Positions 8,296 to 15,343 of a DNA stretch of 43,430 nt are shown here, in pieces (the first letter of the stretch is position 1; each line of letters starts with the position of its first letter). A model generated the notes under the pieces. The model was not told the DNA's origin, did not search any database, and saw nothing but the letters and a program-made list of their open reading frames with translations. The translations under genes were made by a program, and so were the position numbers. The DNA comes from Ruminococcus sp. (GTDB lineage Bacteria; Bacillota; Clostridia; Oscillospirales; Ruminococcaceae): NCBI GenBank assembly GCA_029055625.1, contig JAIDCY010000057.1, forward strand, positions 1 to 43,430. The letters run 5' to 3'.

Positions 8296-8847
8296 ATGAC
8301 TAATTTGATTATTTCCTCAAACCGTGAAAACGGTGCATTTATAGAACAGTTACTGCATGAAATAAGTACCGGACCGATTGTTACAGCGAGTTCCGGCAAC
8401 GAAGCACGCCGGCTTATTTCAGGCGATACGAGACCCGATTTGGTAATTATAGACACTCCGCTTTCCGACGAATTCGGACAGGATTTGGCGGAAATAACGG
8501 CTGTTGATTCCGTGGGTGTAGTATTGATATTCCGGAAAGATTCATCTGAAAATATACCGGATAATCTACCGCAGAACGTCGCAATCCTTAAGAGACCTTT
8601 CAGCCGTGAGGAATTCCGGAATACCGTTGAAAATTTTCCGGAAATAGCAGGGATAAAGCCGGAAAGTGCGGATATTCTGACGAAAATTGAAGAAATGCGA
8701 CTTATCAACCGTGCAAAGTGTACGCTTATGGAGTACCTTGATTTTACCGAACCGCAGGCACACCGATACATCGAAAAGCAGGCTATGAATAACCGCCGGA
8801 CACGTCGGGAGACGGCGGAAAAAATACTTGATACCTACAAAAAATAG
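8296..8847 (+). CDS. ANTAR-domain response-regulator-like protein (NitR-type antiterminator)
   Basis: A 183-residue protein. Residues 1-~115 form a receiver-like domain and residues ~130-178 an ANTAR RNA-binding domain (RLINRAKCTLMEYL, then FTEPQAHRYIEKQAMNN and a final RRETAEKIL helix). ANTAR proteins bind paired RNA hairpins and prevent transcription termination. The receiver has Asp53 in LVIIDTPL and Lys104 in ILKRPF, but the N-terminal acidic pair that holds Mg is replaced by SSNR (7-10), so normal phosphorylation is doubtful. It follows glnA by 11 bp. Clostridial glnA-linked ANTAR proteins act in nitrogen regulation; which transcripts this one controls is not shown here. Confidence 0.85.
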   Translation: MTNLIISSNRENGAFIEQLLHEISTGPIVTASSGNEARRLISGDTRPDLVIIDTPLSDEFGQDLAEITAVDSVGVVLIFRKDSSENIPDNLPQNVAILKRPFSREEFRNTVENFPEIAGIKPESADILTKIEEMRLINRAKCTLMEYLDFTEPQAHRYIEKQAMNNRRTRRETAEKILDTYKK

Positions 8848-8876
8848 ACTGTGCATTTCTGCACAGTCTTATTAAA
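8846..8876. terminator. Bidirectional terminator between ANTAR and CD1247-like genes
   Basis: AGACTGTGCA (8846-8855) pairs with TGCACAGTCT (8860-8869), a 10-bp stem with loop TTTC. It overlaps the ANTAR stop codon. The stronger U-run is on the minus strand (CTATTTTTT). Confidence 0.85.
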
Positions 8877-9368
8877 TTATTCGTTATCCGATATATCTTC
8901 CGTTTCCGACTTTTCAAAGTCTTCAATCGTGAGATTTTCGTAGTCAAATTCGAGAAGTTCGTTACAGTTCGGACAGTTTATACTACCTTCTTCAATCATG
9001 CCCTCGTCTATAAGAATAGTATCTCCGCAAGTAGGACAGGTCACCTCATAGAGTTCATCGTCATCACTGTCGAAATCGTAATCGTCGGCGTCATATTCAA
9101 TGTCTTCGTCGTCGAAACAATCACAGTTACCGCAATCAAAATCGTCGTCGCCGTATATTTCTTCTTCAATTTCTCCGAGGTCTTCGTCTATAATGTCGCA
9201 GAGTTCCGTGAGTTCGTCAACCTGTGACTGCAAATCCTCGATATACAGCACCATTTCTTCCATAAGTTCCGACATCTGAATCAGGATTCTGTTTTCTTTC
9301 GTGGATTTATCTATATCGAGACCGTCCATAAGTCCTTTTAAATAGGACATTTTTTCAGTTAGCTTCAT
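8877..9368 (-). CDS. CD1247 N-terminal-domain-like acidic zinc-ribbon protein
   Basis: A 163-residue, extremely acidic protein of unknown function. The N terminus (SYLKGLMDGLDIDKSTKENR) resembles the small clostridial family named after C. difficile CD1247. A helical, coiled-coil-like stretch follows (about 30-70), then a Cys-rich acidic segment (CGNCDC), then VTCPTCGDTILI and NCPNCNELLEF, two CPxC knuckles that should form one zinc ribbon. Asp/Glu-rich segments separate them. It follows efp by 24 bp on the same strand and so probably shares its transcript. Binding of zinc is inferred from the Cys pairs. No catalytic motif is seen. Confidence 0.7.
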   Translation of the reverse strand: MKLTEKMSYLKGLMDGLDIDKSTKENRILIQMSELMEEMVLYIEDLQSQVDELTELCDIIDEDLGEIEEEIYGDDDFDCGNCDCFDDEDIEYDADDYDFDSDDDELYEVTCPTCGDTILIDEGMIEEGSINCPNCNELLEFDYENLTIEDFEKSETEDISDNE

Positions 9369-9392
9369 AAAATAGCCTCCTTGTGAGCAGGC

Positions 9393-9950
9393 TTACGCTC
9401 TTGACATATATTCGCCTGTTCTCGTATCAATCTGGATTTTTTCGCCCTCATTGATAAAGAGTGGTACTTTTACTTCCGCACCTGTTTCTACTGTAGCTGG
9501 CTTTGTTGCGTTGGTGGCAGTATCGCCCTTGAAGCCCGGGTCAGTCTGAGTAACAACGAGTTCTACAAAGTTAGGCGGTTCGATACCGAAAACAGAACCT
9601 TTATAAGACAGTACCTTACAAATCATTTCTTCCTTGACAAAGCGGAAAGCGTCGCCGAGTTTGTCCTCACTGATCGGAATCTGTTCGTAAGTTTCCATGT
9701 CCATGAAGTAGTAAAGTTCGCCGTCGGTATAGCTGTACTGCATATCCTTTCTCTCGACGAAAGCGGTCGGGAATTTAGCTGTCGGGTTGAAAGAGGTTTC
9801 AACCACTGAACCCGTAATTACGTTCTTGTACTTCGTTCTTACGAACGCCGCACCTTTACCCGGTTTAACGTGCTGAAACTCGATAACCTGTACAACTTGT
9901 CCGTCGAGTTCAAAGGTGACACCATTTCTGAAATCTCCTGCTGAAATCAT
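9393..9950 (-). CDS. efp: Elongation factor P
   Basis: A 185-residue translation factor that rescues ribosomes stalled on consecutive prolines. All three OB/KOW domains are present. The tip loop [14 protein letters not shown] places Lys32 at the site modified in many bacteria; no modification enzyme is in this window. The C-terminal domain holds [16 protein letters not shown] and [10 protein letters not shown], both typical of EF-P. It has its own promoter (9986-10014) and a strong ribosome-binding site (CGGAGG). The M24 peptidase gene lies directly upstream on the same strand, the common Firmicutes pepP-efp order. Confidence 0.96.
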   Translation of the reverse strand: MISAGDFRNGVTFELDGQVVQVIEFQHVKPGKGAAFVRTKYKNVITGSVVETSFNPTAKFPTAFVERKDMQYSYTDGELYYFMDMETYEQIPISEDKLGDAFRFVKEEMICKVLSYKGSVFGIEPPNFVELVVTQTDPGFKGDTATNATKPATVETGAEVKVPLFINEGEKIQIDTRTGEYMSRA

Positions 9951-9985
9951 TTTTATAACCTCCGTTTTTAAAAATTATATGTACT

Positions 9986-10014
9986 ATTTTAACATATCTT
10001 CAAACTTTTTGCAA
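9986..10014 (-). promoter_or_regulatory. Promoter for efp
   Basis: Minus strand TTGCAA (10014-10009), 17-base spacer, TAAAAT (9991-9986), in the 81-bp gap between the M24 peptidase gene and efp. Confidence 0.65.
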
Positions 10015-10031
10015 TAGTTATCCGCAAAAAA

Positions 10032-11093
10032 TTATAAAGATATTATATTTTTATCAAAATTGGTCAGATTATTACAACCATTTTCAGTCAAAACGACAAA
10101 ATCTTCTATTCTTACGCCAAATTTTCCGGTAATGTAAATACCTGGTTCGATGGTCACGACGCTGTTTTTTTCGAGTATGCTTTTATAATTCGGTGAGGCG
10201 TTAGGTTTTTCATGGATTTCAAGACCCACACCGTGTCCGAGTGAGTGACCGAAATTTTCACCGTAACCGGCATTTTCGATAATATCACGTGAAACTTTGT
10301 CGAGTTCGTAACCGGTAATGCCTGCTCTTGCGTATTCAAGACCGGCAAGCTGGGCGGAAAGTACGATATTATAGACTTTTTTCATCTCCTCGTCAGGCTG
10401 TCCGAGACATAATGTACGGGTCATATCGCTGTGATAGCCGTTCCAGACCGCCCCGAAATCCATTAAAATAAACTCACCGTTCTTTATTGGTTTATCAGAC
10501 GGTACGCCATGTGGCATAGACGTATTTTTTCCCGATAGTACGATAGTTTCAAAAGATAAGTCTTCCGCACCGTTGACGAACATAAGGCGGTTTAACTCGT
10601 TAGCAATTTCCCTTTCCGTTCTGCCGTTTTTTATAAACGGTAACAGTTCAGACAGCGATTTTTCCGCTATTTCCTGAGCTTTCCGGATATACTCAATTTC
10701 CTGTACGTCCTTTACCATACGCATATTATTTATGGCATTACTCAGAGTGTCGGAATCGTCAAAAGATATATCTTTGAAAATTTTTCTGTAACCGTTCAGC
10801 GTTCTGACCGTCATTGTTTCCGCTTCTATTGATACACTTTTTGCACCGTGTTTTTTAAGGAGTTCGGGAAACTGTCTGTTAAAGGAAGTAAGTTCGATTA
10901 CCTCCGCATTTTTTACGGTATTACGTGCTTTTTCGATGTACCGGAAATCTATAAGCAGATACAATTTTTCCGGAAACGCTACTACAACCCCGGCGGATGA
11001 CTTCATACCGGTAAAGTAACGCCTGTTGACGTCAGAAGTTATCAACGCACAATCCGTACTTATTTTATCGAAAATTTTTCTGATTTTTTCCAT
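10032..11093 (-). CDS. Xaa-Pro aminopeptidase / M24 family metallopeptidase
   Basis: A 353-residue creatinase-fold peptidase that removes N-terminal residues before proline. The N-terminal creatinase-like domain (to about residue 120) includes SDVNRRYFTGMKSSAG. In the catalytic domain, LMDFGAVWNGYHSDMTRTLCLG carries the two metal-binding Asp residues, HSLGHGVGLEIHE a metal His, VTIEPGIYI a Glu and VRIEDFVVLTE the last Glu. The start at 11093 has CGGAG 9 bases upstream and is 1 bp after the aroQ stop, so translation is probably coupled. Placement between aroQ and efp is common in Gram-positive bacteria. The gene could be called pepP or pepQ; sequence does not separate them. Confidence 0.9.
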   Translation of the reverse strand: MEKIRKIFDKISTDCALITSDVNRRYFTGMKSSAGVVVAFPEKLYLLIDFRYIEKARNTVKNAEVIELTSFNRQFPELLKKHGAKSVSIEAETMTVRTLNGYRKIFKDISFDDSDTLSNAINNMRMVKDVQEIEYIRKAQEIAEKSLSELLPFIKNGRTEREIANELNRLMFVNGAEDLSFETIVLSGKNTSMPHGVPSDKPIKNGEFILMDFGAVWNGYHSDMTRTLCLGQPDEEMKKVYNIVLSAQLAGLEYARAGITGYELDKVSRDIIENAGYGENFGHSLGHGVGLEIHEKPNASPNYKSILEKNSVVTIEPGIYITGKFGVRIEDFVVLTENGCNNLTNFDKNIISL

Positions 11094-11094
11094 T

Positions 11095-11526
11095 TTACAT
11101 CTCCGTGAGAGCCTGTAAGGCGAGATAGTAGCTACCGAACCCGAAACCGCTGATACTTCCCACGCATACCGGAGCGATTACGGAATTTGCACGGAAAGAA
11201 TCACGGGCATCTACGTTACTTATATGAACCTCGATACAAGGAATTTTTATCGCTGAAATCGCATCACGGATAGCATAACTGTAATGGGTATACGCACCGG
11301 CATTTATTATAACGCCGTCGTAAATTTTGCGTGCCTCGTGGAGTTTGTCGATAATTTCCCCCTCGTGGTTAGACTGGAAAACGTCGCACTGAATACCCGA
11401 TTTTTCCGCACGTCTGATGATTTCCGCATTGAGAGTATCAATATTGTTATCGCCGTAAACATCAGGTTCACGTTCGCCGAGCAGGTTCAGGTTAGGACCA
11501 TGTATTACAAGAATTCTCTTTATCAA
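11095..11526 (-). CDS. aroQ: 3-dehydroquinate dehydratase, type II
   Basis: A 143-residue enzyme for the third step of the shikimate pathway. IHGPNLNLLGEREPDVYG at the N terminus contains the Asn/Leu/Arg active-site lid with the catalytic Tyr. NAGAYTHYSYAIRDAI and EVHISNVDARDSFRANS carry the conserved Asn, His and Arg residues. The start is taken as TTG at 11526, because AAAGGAG lies 8 bases upstream and the protein then has the usual family length; the upstream ATG in frame has no ribosome-binding site and would add 17 residues. It lies between yqeG and the M24 peptidase gene on the minus strand. Confidence 0.93.
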   Translation of the reverse strand: MIKRILVIHGPNLNLLGEREPDVYGDNNIDTLNAEIIRRAEKSGIQCDVFQSNHEGEIIDKLHEARKIYDGVIINAGAYTHYSYAIRDAISAIKIPCIEVHISNVDARDSFRANSVIAPVCVGSISGFGFGSYYLALQALTEM

Positions 11527-11583
11527 TTCAATTACTCCTTTGGGATTTATTTTAGCACAAATTACTAAATTTGTCAAGAAAAA

Positions 11584-12069
11584 TCAGTGAAATTTTTTCG
11601 GAAGGAACAATTTTTCAAAAGTACGTTTAATTTTAAAGAAAGTAGTTTTTTCAAGTTCAATCGGGGCGGTGTAAAGAATCCTGATACCCGAAAGGTTTGC
11701 ACCGAGAACATCTGTAAAAATCTGGTCACCGATTGCGACGATATTTTTTTTAGGTATTCCGAGATATTCAACCGCCTGTCGGAAACCGTTCGGGAGTGGT
11801 TTTTTCCCCTCGCAGATACACTTTATACCGAGACTTTCCGCAAATGGCATAACTCTGGGTGGGTGATTGTTCGATACTATCACAAGTCTGATATTTTTTT
11901 CCCTGACCTGCTCCAGCCACTCCGTTACACCCTCCGCCGGTATGGGATTGTCATGAGTTGTAAGGGTGTTGTCGATGTCAAGAATTATCCCTTTCACGTC
12001 GTTTTCAACAAGAAAATCCGACGATATATCAGTAATTTTCCTGAAATATTCCGTTGCCCTGAAAAGCAT
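11584..12069 (-). CDS. yqeG: YqeG family HAD-IIIA phosphatase
   Basis: A 161-residue HAD-superfamily protein. The phosphorylation motif is ILDIDNTLTTHD (Asp at about 32 and 34), motif 2 is VIVSNNHP, the lysine motif is CEGKKPLPNGF, and motif 4 is VAIGDQIFTDVLGAN. These are all present, so it should be an active phosphatase. YqeG homologues in other organisms include phosphatidylglycerophosphate phosphatases, but the substrate here is not known. It starts with a good AGGAGG site and follows the rpsU terminator by 28 bp. No promoter of its own was recognised. Confidence 0.88.
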   Translation of the reverse strand: MLFRATEYFRKITDISSDFLVENDVKGIILDIDNTLTTHDNPIPAEGVTEWLEQVREKNIRLVIVSNNHPPRVMPFAESLGIKCICEGKKPLPNGFRQAVEYLGIPKKNIVAIGDQIFTDVLGANLSGIRILYTAPIELEKTTFFKIKRTFEKLFLPKKFH

Positions 12070-12096
12070 TCGTAACCTCCTGTAAATTCACATAAG

Positions 12097-12132
12097 AAAA
12101 AAGCGGAACTGTCAGAAAGCCAGCCCGCTTTT
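12097..12132 (-). terminator. Intrinsic terminator after rpsU
   Basis: Minus strand AAAAGCGG (12132-12125) pairs with CCGCTTTT (12106-12099), followed by TTTTTT and CTT. It separates rpsU from yqeG. Confidence 0.8.
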
Positions 12133-12158
12133 ATCGACTTTAATTAGCTGTTGCAGTA

Positions 12159-12332
12159 TTAATACTTACGCTTACGAGCTGCCTCAGACTTCTTCTTGCG
12201 TTTTACTGAAGGCTTTTCGTAGTGTTCTCTTTTGCGAACTTCAGCTATAACGCCGTCCTTGGCACAAGACCTCTTAAATCTCTTAAGAGCTGTGTCTAAA
12301 GACTCGTTTTTACCAACACGAACTTCTGCCAC
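12159..12332 (-). CDS. rpsU: 30S ribosomal protein S21
   Basis: A 57-residue basic protein. Translating the minus strand from GTG 12332 gives [18 protein letters not shown] after the start, then [20 protein letters not shown] and a Lys/Arg-rich tail ending in AARKRKY. This is bacterial S21, a small-subunit protein at the mRNA platform. A strong AGGGAGGG site precedes the GTG start. It is shorter than many automatic cut-offs, so it is easily missed. It has its own consensus promoter, a ~127-base leader that can fold, and its own terminator, so it is transcribed apart from leuS upstream as well as by possible read-through. Confidence 0.96.
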   Translation of the reverse strand: MAEVRVGKNESLDTALKRFKRSCAKDGVIAEVRKREHYEKPSVKRKKKSEAARKRKY

Positions 12333-12353
12333 TTGTTTTCCCTCCCTTATTCA

Positions 12354-12421
12354 GAGGTTACACGGAATCAACCATGTATCTATACTAATCACTCCGGAGA
12401 GTGTCAGCCAGCCTATACCTC
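12354..12421 (-). promoter_or_regulatory. Possible structured leader RNA upstream of rpsU
   Basis: On the minus strand, GAGGT (12421-12417) can pair with ACCTC (12358-12354), enclosing two hairpins: CACTC-TCCG-GAGTG (12403-12390) and ACATGG-TTGATT-CCGTGT (12376-12359). The result is a three-way junction just upstream of the ribosome-binding site. An alternative GGTT/AACC pairing competes with it. The match to any known RNA family is unverified. Confidence 0.4.
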
Positions 12422-12465
12422 AAAAACAGCAGATATAAAAACCTAAATCTTAAATGGTATATTTC

Positions 12466-12494
12466 ATTTTATCACATATTTTTCTAAATGTCAA
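12466..12494 (-). promoter_or_regulatory. Promoter for rpsU
   Basis: Minus strand TTGACA (12494-12489), 17-base spacer, TAAAAT (12471-12466). The start codon is about 130 bases downstream. Confidence 0.85.
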
Positions 12495-12521
12495 GTGTTT
12501 TTTTGCAGAAATTTTTTTTCG

Positions 12522-14927
12522 TTATTTTGCTACAATATTAACAAGTTTATTTGGTACATATATCTGTTTTATTATAGTTTTTCCGTCAATAAATTCCTTT
12601 ACTTTGTCGTCAGCGAGTGCCATGGAGATTACGGAATCCTTATCAGTATCAGGGACTATGTTAAGTTTTGACTTTATTTTACCGTTTATCTGTATGACTA
12701 TTTCAATAGTTGCGTCGATACAGAATTTTTCTTCGTAAGTAATCCATGGCTGTTCACAGAGAATTTTTCCGGTTATGTTGTTATAGATTTCTTCTGTAAT
12801 ATGCGGTGCGAACGGATTCAGCATTATGCAGAGGGCGGAAAGTTCAGCCTTATTTATCGTACCGACGGCGTAGATGTCATTAATCAGCGACATCATCGAG
12901 GCTATAGCAGTATTAAACTTCATGTGTTCTATGTCGTCAGATACTTTTTTGATGGTCTTATGGAAGTTTGAGCGGAGTTTTTCGGAATAGTCGTCGCCGT
13001 CGGTGAGAATGTCCTGAAGACCCCATATCCTATCCACAAAACGCTTACATCCTTTCATACCTTTTTCACTCCACGGAGCAGCTTTTTCGTAATCGCCCAT
13101 GAAAAGAACGTACAGCCGGAGAACATCCGCACCGTAATTTTCTACAATATCGTTAGGGTCTACAACGTTTCCACGGGTTTTACTCATTTTTTCGCCGTCC
13201 TCACCGAGTATCAGACCCTGTGCGGTTCTTTTTGCGTAAGGTTCAGCAGTCGGTACAAGTCCGAGGTCATACAGGAATTTATGCCAGAATCTCGAATAAA
13301 TCATGTGTCTTGTAACGTGTTCCATACCGCCGTTGTACCAGTCAACCGGCAACCAGTACTTCAACGCTTCCTGTGATGCAAATTCATTGTCATTATGTGG
13401 GTCGCAGTAGCGGAGGAAGTACCATGAAGAACCTGCCCATTGTGGCATTGTATCTGTTTCACGCTTTGCATCGCCGTTACATTGCGGACACTTACAGTTT
13501 ACGAAACTTTCTATTTTCGCAAGCGGACTTTCACCGTCAGTACCAGGTTCAAAATTTTCGAGAGCAGGCAGGCGGAGCGGTAAATCTTCGTAAGGTACGG
13601 CAACCATACCGCATTTCTGACAGTGTATAATCGGGATAGGTTCGCCCCAGTAACGCTGACGATTAAATGCCCAGTCTTTCATCTTGTACTGTACACCACG
13701 TTCACCACAACCGAGTTCTTCAAGTACGGAAACCATTTTTTCGATAGCCTCTTTTTTATTGACGATTCCGTTAAGTACGCCGGAATTAACCATTTCACCG
13801 TCACCGGTATACGCCTCTTTCGAGATGTCGCCACCTTTGATTACCTCGATAATTTCTATGCCGAATTTCTTTGCAAAATCGTAATCTCTTGTATCGTGTG
13901 CGGGTACTGCCATGATTGCACCCGTACCGTACCCCATCATTACGTAATCGGAAATATATATTGGTATCTCTTTTTTCGTCACCGGATTTATTGCCGTCAG
14001 ACCATCTATTTTAACGCCGGTCTTATCCTTTACAAGCTGTGTACGTTCAAACTCGCTTTTTTTCGCACATTCGTTTCTGTAATCGTCGAGAGCGTCAATA
14101 TTTGCGATAGAATCCCTGTATTTCTGTATAATCGGGTGTTCCGGAGCGATTACCATAAACGTTACGCCGTGAATGGTATCCGGACGTGTTGTATAGATAC
14201 GTAATTTTTCGTCATTTTCTCTGATACTGAAATCCACAAATGCACCGGTTGATTTGCCTATCCAGTTTTGTTGCTGGAGTTTTACGTTCGGCAGATAATC
14301 AACCTGCTCCAGTCCCTTTAAGAGTTTATCGGCGTACTCTGTTATGCGGAGATACCATACTTCTTTAGTTTTCTGAATTATGTCACTATGGCAGACGTCG
14401 CATTTACCACCTTGTGAATCCTCATTCGACAGTACCACTTTACAACTCGGACAGTAATTAACAGATGTCTTATCACGGAATACAAGACCTTTTTCAAACA
14501 TCTTCAGGAAAATCCACTGTGTCCATTTGTAATATTTTTCTTCCGTAGTGTCAATAACTCGTGACCAGTCAAAAGAAAATCCTACTTTCCGGAGCTGTCC
14601 GGTAAATTTTTCAATATTTCTGTCCGTTACGATTCGGGGATGTATTTTTTCCTTGATAGCGGTATTTTCCGTCGGAAGACCGTAAGCATCAAAACCTATC
14701 GGAAAAAGTACGTTATATCCCTGCATACGTCTTTTACGTGCCACCACTTCGAGACCGGAATAAGCCTTGATGTGTCCTACGTGCATACCGTGACCGGATG
14801 GGTACGGAAATTCAACGAGGGCGTAAAATTTCTTTTTGTCGTAATCGTCAGTTGCCTTGAATACGTTGTTATCGTCCCAGTACTTCTGCCATTTCTGTTC
14901 AATGACCTTATAATTATATCTGTCCAT
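12522..14927 (-). CDS. leuS: Leucyl-tRNA synthetase
   Basis: An 801-residue class I aminoacyl-tRNA synthetase. The HIGH motif is HGMHVGHIKAYS near residue 45, the zinc-like knuckle is YCPSCKVVL with CDVCHSD, the editing domain includes YTTRPDTIHGVTFMV and GTGAIMAVPAHDTRD, and KMSKS is KMSKTRGNVVDP. The C-terminal anticodon and tRNA-binding regions are complete. The start is taken as ATG 14927 (MDRYNYKVIEQKWQ). AAAGGA is 12 bases upstream, and a TTG at 14933 in frame has better spacing, so the true start could be two codons earlier. It is the last gene of the long minus-strand operon, 18 bp after rsfS. No terminator was seen after it. Confidence 0.96.
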   Translation of the reverse strand: MDRYNYKVIEQKWQKYWDDNNVFKATDDYDKKKFYALVEFPYPSGHGMHVGHIKAYSGLEVVARKRRMQGYNVLFPIGFDAYGLPTENTAIKEKIHPRIVTDRNIEKFTGQLRKVGFSFDWSRVIDTTEEKYYKWTQWIFLKMFEKGLVFRDKTSVNYCPSCKVVLSNEDSQGGKCDVCHSDIIQKTKEVWYLRITEYADKLLKGLEQVDYLPNVKLQQQNWIGKSTGAFVDFSIRENDEKLRIYTTRPDTIHGVTFMVIAPEHPIIQKYRDSIANIDALDDYRNECAKKSEFERTQLVKDKTGVKIDGLTAINPVTKKEIPIYISDYVMMGYGTGAIMAVPAHDTRDYDFAKKFGIEIIEVIKGGDISKEAYTGDGEMVNSGVLNGIVNKKEAIEKMVSVLEELGCGERGVQYKMKDWAFNRQRYWGEPIPIIHCQKCGMVAVPYEDLPLRLPALENFEPGTDGESPLAKIESFVNCKCPQCNGDAKRETDTMPQWAGSSWYFLRYCDPHNDNEFASQEALKYWLPVDWYNGGMEHVTRHMIYSRFWHKFLYDLGLVPTAEPYAKRTAQGLILGEDGEKMSKTRGNVVDPNDIVENYGADVLRLYVLFMGDYEKAAPWSEKGMKGCKRFVDRIWGLQDILTDGDDYSEKLRSNFHKTIKKVSDDIEHMKFNTAIASMMSLINDIYAVGTINKAELSALCIMLNPFAPHITEEIYNNITGKILCEQPWITYEEKFCIDATIEIVIQINGKIKSKLNIVPDTDKDSVISMALADDKVKEFIDGKTIIKQIYVPNKLVNIVAK

Positions 14928-14957
14928 TTTCAAAATCATTCCTTTACTTAAAATTTT

Positions 14958-15317
14958 TTACTCTTTTATAAGCAGATTTTCTATTTCTACCGGTTCAGCA
15001 TCTGCCCACAGACCTTCAAGATTATAAAACTGTCTCTGTGTTCTGTCGAAAACGTGTATTATGATGTCTGCGTAATCGAGAATAATCCACGTATTGCCGG
15101 TATCTGATTCACGCCGGAGCGGTTCTATACCTTTCTGTGATAACTGAAATTCTACCTCATCGGCGAGTGTCCGTGCGTGTGTATTGCTTGTACCGTTTAC
15201 TATTACAAAATAGTCAGCAAGTATGGTAAGGTCAGTTACTTTCAATGCCTGTATGTCTTCACCCTTTTTGATGTCAAGAGTTTTAATTATTAATTCCAGT
15301 TTTTCCTGTTGTGTCAT
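14958..15317 (-). CDS. rsfS: Ribosome silencing factor RsfS
   Basis: A 119-residue protein of the RsfS/Iojap/YbeB family. These bind ribosomal protein L14 and block subunit joining in starved cells. Family landmarks are DLTILADYFVIVNGTSNTHART near the middle and YADIIIHVFDRTQRQFYNLEGLW near the C terminus. It lies between an LCP gene and leuS, 26 bp after the former; the nadD-yqeK-LCP-rsfS order is a well-known clostridial arrangement, which supports the call. Confidence 0.95.
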   Translation of the reverse strand: MTQQEKLELIIKTLDIKKGEDIQALKVTDLTILADYFVIVNGTSNTHARTLADEVEFQLSQKGIEPLRRESDTGNTWIILDYADIIIHVFDRTQRQFYNLEGLWADAEPVEIENLLIKE

Positions 15318-15343
15318 AAAAATTTATACCTTCTTTCTTTGAT

